From contig CAIQJF010000044.1 of assembly GCA_903872075.1 (NCBI GenBank), positions 1 through 56,077 on the forward strand: a DNA stretch of 56,077 nucleotides, written 5' to 3'. Positions 48,625-56,077 of the stretch are shown here, piece after piece. Each line of letters begins with the position of its first letter. Position 1 is the stretch's first letter. The notes below the pieces were generated by a model that had not been told where the DNA came from, made no database searches, and saw only the letters and a program-made list of their open reading frames with translations. The position numbers were made by a program, and so were the translations under genes. This DNA is from an uncultured Caulobacteraceae bacterium (lineage in GTDB: Bacteria; Pseudomonadota; Alphaproteobacteria; Caulobacterales; Caulobacteraceae).

Positions 48625-48688
48625 GGTGGAAAAAGCGTCCCGGCGCGCGATCGGTGGCGAAACTCTGCGCGAATCGGTGGTAGTCTGA

Positions 48689-50332
<1,644 letters not shown>

Positions 50333-50816
50333 CCCCACCCCGCCGGGTCGACCGTCGCGGCTCGGTTGCGCGGGCCATCGACGTCTATACGAAAGTATTG
50401 ATCCTCCCCCCTGAATGAGGAGTTCTCTCGCCTCCTGAGCCGAATTAGATCGGTGGTCGCAGGCGCTCGCCACGGAAGATGGCCGTCGCGGTTGAAGGGG
50501 GGTGCGTGCCGTGCGTGTGCGGAGGCTGGCAGAATGGGAACTGCAAACCAAGCGTAGCGCGGTGCTCGCTACGCGCGGCGCAGTGGCATCCTTTTCGGGT
50601 ATGTATTCACCGTCGACACTGGCGAACGCCGATTATTTTGAACCACCCGTCGACTTGCCGATATTAACATCGATGCGAGTGAGACCCAGGTCCACAAAAG
50701 GCGACGACTTATCGACATTGAAGGGTATGCTACGCCTTTTGGCTCTGCTATTTATGTATAATAGGAGGCGTCAGCGACACGATGTCTCCGGCCCGTGGGG
50801 CGGGCGGAGTTGGACG
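50333..50816. other. 484-bp non-coding gap after pyrG with an AT-rich promoter-like stretch
   Basis: No convincing gene. Short frames here have no recognisable start or composition. The first half is GC-rich; the stretch from about 50600 to 50770 is visibly richer in A and T than the rest of the window. A faint peptide match to the N-terminus of the following family (C-x-x-GGW-x-x-x-x-C near 50510-50550) may mark a decayed remnant. Confidence 0.5.
50757..50762 (+). promoter_or_regulatory. Perfect TATAAT -10 element upstream of the first array copy
   Basis: TATAAT within TATGTATAATAGG, 55 bases upstream of the ATG at 50817. No good -35 hexamer at 16-18 bases, but the sequence is AT-rich for this genome. 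Candidate promoter for the first copy of the array. Confidence 0.35.
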
Positions 50817-52328
50817 ATGGGGCGTTGGTTCGGGGCTGCGAAGTGCGCCCCAGTAGTTGTTACCGCGGCGATCGCCGCGGCCGCGCTCGGGCATGATGCG
50901 GCGAGGGCGCAGGACGTCCGTCTGGCCGTGGCCAGTGCGCCTGCTCAACAGCCGCAGCTCATCGCAATCGTCGGCGCGCCAAACCCTCGTTGCAGCTACT
51001 ACACCGGCTGGAAGGCGGATGGCTGAAAGGACGCCACGGGAGCGTTCCTGATCGCCCCCTATTTCGAGGCGGACAACTTCTATGAATTTGCCGCCCAGAG
51101 CGGTCAGCACTGGGCCAAGGGCCCCCATCCGTGGACCTGGAATGCGCCGGGTGTCGACTACGGTGTCGGCCCGCCGCTGCGAGGCGGTGGCGCGGATCCG
51201 GCCAAGGCGGTGTTGCCCACGGGCTGCGTCTATCTGCCCACCGGCAGTCCCGCGGGCGGGCCGGAAATTCATTGCGGCGCGACAGCCAACGATCCGACGT
51301 TCGACGGCCTGGACTTGTCCCTCGGCGCTTGCACGCCGATTGTGTTCGCTGGCCGCGCCGACAGCATGCTCACAATCTCCAATAGCCATATCCACAACGG
51401 CGCGAATTGCGCTGGGCCGGGGGGGGCGGTGATCCGGATAATCGGGGCGACCGGCGGACTGTCCCTGGTCAACGATTTCATCGATGAGGACTATCCGCGC
51501 GCGACCGCGCCAATCGTGTTGGTCGGCGACGGAGCGCCGGCCGCCGCGCCGTTCGCGATGATCTACAGCGTCGTTCTGAACGGCGCGCCGACGCCCATGG
51601 CGGGGAATTTCGCCGGGCCGATGGATATCGAGGAGAGCGTCTTCATCGGATCGGCGATTGCGTCGACCGATTCTCGCGGCGAGCGCGGCGAGTTGTGCGA
51701 GCTTGGCTGTCCGGCGCACCCGGTGATCTATCCGTCTGTGACCTACCGAAACAATGTCGTGGTGGTTCCGGCGACCACGCGCCTGGTCATGTCCGAGCGG
51801 CCGCCGCTCACACTGGCCCCCGCCCAAACCAAGTCTAGGTTCATCAAGGACCACAATATCTTCGTGATCAATTTCGCCCGTGGCGCCTACAGCCTGCTGG
51901 CCAGCAACCTGGAAGGCACGATCACCGACAACAATATGCGCATCAGACCGGGTTACACTGGTGCGATCGTGCCCGGAGCAACGATCAGGGGCTTGCCCGG
52001 AAATCCCGACGCCGTTGTCCTGGCTGTCAACCTAGACGGCGATGTCACGCTCAGTGGTTTGGGCGTCAACGGCTTCTTTACGGGGGCAAGCGCCTGGCGG
52101 GAGACGACGCTGGCGGCCATGGTTCGACTCTCCTATTAGTCAATCTACGGCAGCGCCGTCGTCACCAATAATTTCGTCGACACCACGGGCGCCTACTCCT
52201 GCGTCCAGGACTTCGGCAGCCTCTCGGGCCCGAGCGTCGTGCAAGGCAATCGCAGTCTGGTTACCGATCAGGCCATGTCGGGCATCGGCGACAAATCCAC
52301 GGCGGGGGCCTGTGCGGCGGTGTATTGA
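50817..52328 (+). pseudogene. Array copy 1: secreted beta-helix-like family, interrupted by in-frame TGA and TAG
   Basis: Starts with ATG 7 bases after GGAG and a signal peptide ending near ARAQ. The frame then runs 504 codons with no shift, interrupted twice: TGA at 51024-51026 and TAG at 52137-52139. The TGA takes the place of the conserved Cys in the DGC motif of the other copies (one base from TGC or TGT); the TAG takes the place of a proline-like position before the last conserved block. Reading past both gives an unbroken match to copy 2 through the C-terminal YSC and a final Cys. Rungs such as VTYRNNVVVVPA and ITDNNMRI suggest a right-handed beta-helix. Function unknown. Most likely a young pseudogene; readthrough or recoding is possible but not supported by a second line of evidence. 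Confidence 0.75.
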
Positions 52329-52470
52329 TCCCCTGGCCGGCGACGGTCTGGCCGCGTCCCCGGCGGGCGGCGTCGCGACGCCCGTTAATGGCGCTTCAAC
52401 GCGCGAGGCGACATGGTCGCCGGGCGCGCGACGTGCGTGGTTCGGCAGTGTCCGGGATGGGATAAGGGGC

Positions 52471-53943
52471 GTGACGAGAAGCTGGCGACGGATTGGCGGG
52501 ATAGGGGGAGGGCTGGCGGCGCTGGTCGTCGCTCTGGTCGCCATGTCGATCCGGCCGGCCGCGGCGCAAGGCGTTACCTTGGAGGCCCAGGCCGGCCCAA
52601 CGGTCGCCGCCTGCCGCTATACCGGCTGGGCCGCGGATGGTTGCAGCGGATCGACCGGCAGGTTCCTGATCCTGAACCGCGTCGGCGCCGCCAGTTTCTA
52701 TGACTACGCGGCCCAGAGCGGCCAGCATTGGGCGGGGGGGGCCCACCCATGGACATGGAACTCGCCCGGAATCGACTACGGAGTTGGCCCCGATATCAAT
52801 CTGCAGTTGACGGATCCCGCCACGGCGCGGCTGCCGAAGGGCTGCGCCTATCAGCCTGAAGGTTCGGCCAGCCACGGGCCGCGAATCTATTGCGGCCGCG
52901 AGTCTGACGATCCGGTTCTGGATGGTCTCGATCTGTCGTTGCACGGCTGCACGCCCGTGGTGGCCGACGCCGGGGCGAGTGGTCTCATCACGATTCAGAA
53001 CAGTAACCTCGTCAACGGCCCCAACTGCGCCGGCCCGGATATGGCCATGGTCCGTATCCTGAACGGCGCGACGGGATTATCGCTCAGACACGATGTCGTG
53101 GATGCGGACTACCCGCACAGCACGGCGCCGGTCGTTCTCGTCGGCGATGGCGGGCCGGTGCCTGGTCCGGTCGTTATTCTCTACACCGCCCAGCTGAACG
53201 GGCCGCCGGGCCCGCTGGTCGGCAACTATGCGGGGCCGCTGGACATTGAGAACAGTGTCAACCTGGGCTCGGATATCGTTTCGCGCGATGCGAGCGGGCA
53301 GCGTGGCGAGATCTGCGAACTCGGCTGCCCTTCGTTTCCGATCATGCATCCCTCCATTATCTTCCGGAACAATGTGGTGCTGGTGCCCGCGGACACCCAC
53401 ATCGTTCTGGAGCCTGGGAGTGCCGCGACCGAAACGCCGACGGGTGGCGGAAGCTTCGTGGCCGACCACAATATCCTGGTGATCAATCATGTCGCCGGCG
53501 CGATGGTGACCGTGGTTACCGGGATAAACGGCAGGATCGATCGCAACATTCTGACGGTGAAACCGGGCTACGTCGGCGTTTTGAGCCGGAACCTGGTGCT
53601 TGAAGGGTTGCCGGACGGAGAGGAGACAACCATCCTGGCCGCCCACGATGATGGCCAGTATACAGTTTCCGGCCTCCATCCTGCCGCCGAGGTGGTCGGC
53701 GCGGTTGCGAAACGGCAGACAACCGTGGCCGCATCGCTTCGAGTGACCTACCCGGCCGGCTATGCCGATATCGTCATGACGGACAACTTCATCGACAGCA
53801 CCGGCGCCTATTCCTGTAGTCATGATTTCGCCGCGGCGGCCAGGAACGCCGTCGTGCGCGGCAATCGCAATCTGGTGACGGGGCAGGGAATTCGCGGGGT
53901 GACCGAAATGATCGATCCGGCGATCTGCAAACCTCCGAAGTGA
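52471..53943 (+). CDS. Array copy 2: secreted cysteine-rich, predicted right-handed beta-helix protein
   Basis: Intact copy, about 490 residues. From GTG at 52471 the signal peptide has a basic start (TRSWRRIGG), a hydrophobic core and an AAAQ cleavage site. The mature part carries ten cysteines at conserved places (C in CRYTGW, DGC, KGCAY, YCG, LHGC, NCAG, two in CELGC, YSC, AIC), which suggests disulfides and export. The middle consists of rungs with N-V/I-x repeats (IIFRNNVVLVPA, FVADHNILVIN, RIDRNILTV) like right-handed beta-helices of the pectate-lyase fold; no catalytic signature is recognised. AAGGGG lies only one base before the GTG, so the start is uncertain. Role unknown; adhesion, or binding or cutting of polysaccharide, would fit the fold. 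Confidence 0.75.
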   Translation: MTRSWRRIGGIGGGLAALVVALVAMSIRPAAAQGVTLEAQAGPTVAACRYTGWAADGCSGSTGRFLILNRVGAASFYDYAAQSGQHWAGGAHPWTWNSPGIDYGVGPDINLQLTDPATARLPKGCAYQPEGSASHGPRIYCGRESDDPVLDGLDLSLHGCTPVVADAGASGLITIQNSNLVNGPNCAGPDMAMVRILNGATGLSLRHDVVDADYPHSTAPVVLVGDGGPVPGPVVILYTAQLNGPPGPLVGNYAGPLDIENSVNLGSDIVSRDASGQRGEICELGCPSFPIMHPSIIFRNNVVLVPADTHIVLEPGSAATETPTGGGSFVADHNILVINHVAGAMVTVVTGINGRIDRNILTVKPGYVGVLSRNLVLEGLPDGEETTILAAHDDGQYTVSGLHPAAEVVGAVAKRQTTVAASLRVTYPAGYADIVMTDNFIDSTGAYSCSHDFAAAARNAVVRGNRNLVTGQGIRGVTEMIDPAICKPPK

Positions 53944-53976
53944 GTGACAATTCTCACTGATCACTTCTCTCGGAGG
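53932..53976 (+). terminator. Nested hairpin at the end of copy 2
   Basis: An outer stem CCTCCGA/TCGGAGG encloses an inner stem AGTGAG/CTCACT and overlaps the stop codon. An alternative pairing of the inner arm (AGTGA with the following TCACT) is possible. No T-run follows. Likely transcript end or stability element for copy 2. Confidence 0.4.
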
Positions 53977-54029
53977 GTGTAGCTTTACTTCCTGTCCGGG
54001 CAGGCGGCTCATGTATTCGTCTCGCCCCG

Positions 54030-54338
54030 GTGGCAAGGAAGATCGCCTGGATGATACCGCCCCGGCCCTTGTTGAGATTGGCGCTCACACGTCGGTTGAG
54101 CGCGACATCCGCCTCGGCCGCCGGAGCGCACGTCAGCGTTGGCGACGCCAGAGCGTTTCAGAAGATTTTCGGGCAGGACGATCGGTTCGATCTGACCGGC
54201 GGCTATTCATGTTCGCGTGACGTTGCCGTTCAGTCAGAGTCGCGAGTGTGCGGGCCAAATCGCGACCGGACGTCTGGCCAACGCATCAGCGGGGCAGGTT
54301 TGCGGCCCCGCGACGAGATCTGTGATCTCACAAGGTGA
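54030..54338 (+). pseudogene. Solo C-terminal fragment of the array family
   Basis: A 102-codon frame from GTG whose second half (RFDLTGGYSCSRD, then GPNRDRTSGQRISG and a closing EIC) lines up with the last 45 residues of copy 2 (FIDSTGAYSCSHD, GNRNLVTGQGIRG, AIC). The first half has a signal-like shape (basic start, leucines, SAAGA) broken by an internal RRL, and has no match to the other copies. It could be the end of a lost fourth copy or a small secreted protein built on that domain. Decay is more likely because spacing residues are irregular. Confidence 0.45.
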
Positions 54339-54396
54339 AGAATTTACGGGATAAATTTCGCTTTAGCGGCGGTGAAGTCACGAAAAAATTCGATGA

Positions 54397-55809
54397 GCTC
54401 TGGCCCCGGCGACGTCGACGGCCGCGACGGTCGCACCGCCGATTTCGTCCAACGTACCGGTAAGGGGCTGCGCCTACGGCGGCTGGCCCACCGACGGGTG
54501 CGCCGCCGCCACGGGCGGCTTCCTGATCGCGCCGTACTTCGGCGCGTCTAGTTTCTACCAGTACGCCGCCCAGAGTGGCCAGACCTGGGCCAAGGGCGCT
54601 CACCCCTGGAACTGGAACTCGCCGGGCATCGACTACGGCATCGGCCCGCCGCCAGGCTTGGTCCTGCTCGACCCCGCCACCGCCCCCCTTCCTACGGGTT
54701 GTGTCTACAAGCCCACCGGCAGTCCCGCGAAGGGCGGCCTCGTCTACTGCGGCAAGGGCGCGGTCAGTCCGACCCTCGACGGCTACGACTTCAGCTTGCA
54801 CGGCTGCATCGTTTTCCAGTCAGACGCCAACGCTACCGGCCGGGTCACCCTGAGCAATAGCAAGTTCGTCAACGGTCCTGGTTGCAGCTTCAAGTTCGGC
54901 TACTTGATCAAGATCGTCAACGGCAACTCTGACCTGCTGTTGATCAACGACCTCATCGACGAAGCCTATCCGCAATACACCACCCCCCTGGTGGCCTCGG
55001 TGGTGACCAATACCGCGACAGCGTCCCTGACGGTGCTCAACAGCGCCATTCTGAACGCCTCGTCGCGGCCGCTGAGCGGCACGTCCAGCGGTCCGCTCGA
55101 CATTGAAAACAGCGTTTTCGCAGGGTTCGTACTGTCCTCGACAGCCAACACCGGCCAGCACGGCGAGCTGTTCCTGCACGGCTGTCCTGTGGTTCAGGCC
55201 GTCTACGCCTCGATCGTCTACCGCAACAACGTGATTCTGGTGCCGGCGGACTGTAACGGGACGGTCACCGCGCCCTTCTATCCCAACGGGCTCAGTGAGA
55301 AAGAGAACGAGATTCACAGCTTTGTGGCGGACCACAATGTTGTGGTGACCAACTATGCTGGAGGGGTGAACTCCGCGGTTGCGTCGAACATCAGCGGGTC
55401 GGTGGCCAACAACATCATGACGGTGGATGCGGGATACACGGGCGCGATCACGGTGCAGTCGACCGTGGTGAGGCTGCCAAAGGGCGCCGCGGCGACCGTG
55501 ATGTCGAGGATCAGCGACCTGCAGTACCAGCTCTCCGGCTCTGTGCCGGATGGAACGTTCACCGGCGCCAACACCATGCGCGTGACAACCAGCGCGGCGC
55601 TCGCCGAGATGGCCTATGCCGTGCTCTATCACTACGTGACCATCACCAACAATTTCGTCGATCCGACAGGATCCTTCTCATGCGTCCAGAATTTGGGGTC
55701 TCCCGTGGGCAATCTGGACATGAGCGGCAACGAGAGCCTGGTGACGGGCACGCCCATAACCGGCGTTGGCTATGGCGCCGGCGGCGCCCACTGCCCGCCG
55801 TTGTTCTGA
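54397..55809 (+). CDS. Array copy 3: family member lacking a start codon and signal peptide
   Basis: Open frame of 470 codons that begins right after a TGA (54394-54396) and matches copies 1 and 2 from the first conserved Cys (GCAYGGWPTDGC) through AAQSGQTWAKGAHPWNWN, GCVY, YCG, LHGC and the closing NNFVDPTGSFSC. No ATG or GTG occurs in frame before the conserved N-terminal block; the first usable start is TTG at 54658, which would drop that block, and a CTG at 54400 is the only early alternative. No hydrophobic signal peptide precedes it in any frame, so the 5' end has probably been lost or shifted. The rest is intact. Predicted beta-helix rungs include ASIVYRNNVILVPA and FVADHNVVVTN. Confidence 0.65.
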   Translation, partial: ALAPATSTAATVAPPISSNVPVRGCAYGGWPTDGCAAATGGFLIAPYFGASSFYQYAAQSGQTWAKGAHPWNWNSPGIDYGIGPPPGLVLLDPATAPLPTGCVYKPTGSPAKGGLVYCGKGAVSPTLDGYDFSLHGCIVFQSDANATGRVTLSNSKFVNGPGCSFKFGYLIKIVNGNSDLLLINDLIDEAYPQYTTPLVASVVTNTATASLTVLNSAILNASSRPLSGTSSGPLDIENSVFAGFVLSSTANTGQHGELFLHGCPVVQAVYASIVYRNNVILVPADCNGTVTAPFYPNGLSEKENEIHSFVADHNVVVTNYAGGVNSAVASNISGSVANNIMTVDAGYTGAITVQSTVVRLPKGAAATVMSRISDLQYQLSGSVPDGTFTGANTMRVTTSAALAEMAYAVLYHYVTITNNFVDPTGSFSCVQNLGSPVGNLDMSGNESLVTGTPITGVGYGAGGAHCPPLF

Positions 55810-55866
55810 TGGGCTCTCCGGGACTTGATGACGCACGCGATTTGCGGCATAGACCCCCGCTCACGA

Positions 55867-55886
55867 CGGCGGCCGCGCGGCCGCCG
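55867..55886. terminator. 20-bp perfect palindrome between the array and rpmF
   Basis: CGGCGGCCGC followed by GCGGCCGCCG forms a perfect palindrome 57 bases after copy 3 and 30 bases before rpmF. No T-run follows. It may end transcription of the array or sit in the rpmF leader. Confidence 0.4.
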
Positions 55887-55916
55887 ATTGCATTTCAAGC
55901 CTAGAAGACACTCCCC

Positions 55917-56077
55917 CTGGCCGTCCCTAAAAGAAAAGTCTCCCCGTCACGGCGCAACATGCGCCGCGCCCACCACGCGCTGGGGACCAACAGCTACATC
56001 GAAGATAAAGACACCGGCGAACTGCGCCGCCCGCACCATGTCGATCTGAAGACCGGCATGTACAAGGGCCGTCAGAT
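55917..56077 (+). CDS. rpmF: 50S ribosomal protein L32 (partial, cut by window end)
   Basis: The translation after the first codon, [20 protein letters not shown] and onward to KTGMYKGRQ, is the alphaproteobacterial L32. The window ends about seven residues before the usual stop. The position where other L32 genes have ATG is CTG (55917-55919), and an in-frame TAG lies five codons upstream at 55902, so no ATG, GTG or TTG start is available. Either CTG is used, or the base is a sequencing error. Zinc-binding cysteines are absent, as in C-minus L32. Confidence 0.93.
   Translation, partial: MAVPKRKVSPSRRNMRRAHHALGTNSYIEDKDTGELRRPHHVDLKTGMYKGRQ

Larger units (their letters stand above)
50817..55809 (+). 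repeat. Tandem array of a secreted cysteine-rich family (three long copies and one fragment)
   Basis: Three long reading frames on the same strand, all of one family, plus a C-terminal fragment, between pyrG and rpmF. Shared blocks in order: C-x-Y-x-GW-x-x-DGC, AAQSGQ-x-WA-x-G-x-HPW-x-WN-x-PG-x-DYG, GC-V/A-Y, YCG, DGLDLSL-x-x-C, a series of N-rich beta-helix-like rungs, and a final NNF-V/I-D-x-TG-x-Y/F-SC with one more Cys at the end. Copies are clearly diverged in protein, so duplication is not recent. Confidence 0.8.

Noticed and set aside
50479..50667. Possible decayed N-terminus of the array family (C-V-C-GGW-x-x-x-x-C)
   Set aside because: Similarity covers about 11 residues and stops; likely chance, although the location upstream of copy 1 is suggestive.
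51027..51060. SECIS-like hairpin after the TGA of copy 1
   Set aside because: Loop lies about 9-15 bases after the TGA, too near for a bacterial SECIS, lacks the GGUC-type loop, and a TAG follows later in the frame.

Overview
The window is chromosomal DNA of a GC-rich alphaproteobacterium. It most resembles Caulobacterales (Caulobacter or Phenylobacterium type), judged from several signals together: the collinear pyrH-frr-uppS-cdsA-dxr-rseP-bamA-skp-lpxD-fabZ-lpxA-lpxI-lpxB block, LpxI rather than LpxH, an alphaproteobacterial SOS box (GTTC-N7-GTTC) in front of lexA, PEPxxWA-type C-terminal sorting signals, and the ribosomal protein L32 sequence. The genus is inference. No rRNA, tRNA, CRISPR array, insertion sequence or phage gene was seen.

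Layout. 1-5.8 kb: a serine hydrolase, a ProA-like dehydrogenase, glutathione-dependent formaldehyde dehydrogenase, a PEP-CTERM HAF-repeat protein and a DUF1697 protein. 5.8-15 kb: a formate oxidation block (mobA, fdsG-fdsB-fdsA-fdsD, fdhD) with a second PEP-CTERM gene inserted on the opposite strand, and a ClC channel gene that overlaps fdhD by ATGA. With the formaldehyde dehydrogenase this could carry formaldehyde through formate to CO2, except for S-formylglutathione hydrolase, which is not here. 15-22 kb: a three-gene RND multidrug efflux operon and an APC amino-acid permease. 22.4-35.4 kb: the envelope and lipid A cluster, tightly packed on the plus strand. 35.4-47.1 kb: gltA and gltX, divergent comEC, then lexA and a ppiD-trpE-trpG-trpD-trpC operon on the minus strand. 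47.2-50.3 kb: tpiA, secG, pyrG.

50.3-55.9 kb, between the core genes pyrG and rpmF, is the accessory part and the most unusual region. It holds a tandem array of one unrecognised family of secreted, cysteine-rich, probably right-handed beta-helix proteins: a copy broken by one TGA and one TAG without any frameshift (the TGA sits exactly where the relatives have a conserved Cys), an intact copy, a stand-alone C-terminal fragment, and a copy that lacks a start codon and signal peptide. The pattern suggests repeated duplication and decay of a fast-evolving surface or secreted protein.

The window ends inside rpmF, whose only in-frame start is CTG. Identifications rest on reading motifs, lengths and gene order by eye; no database search was run.
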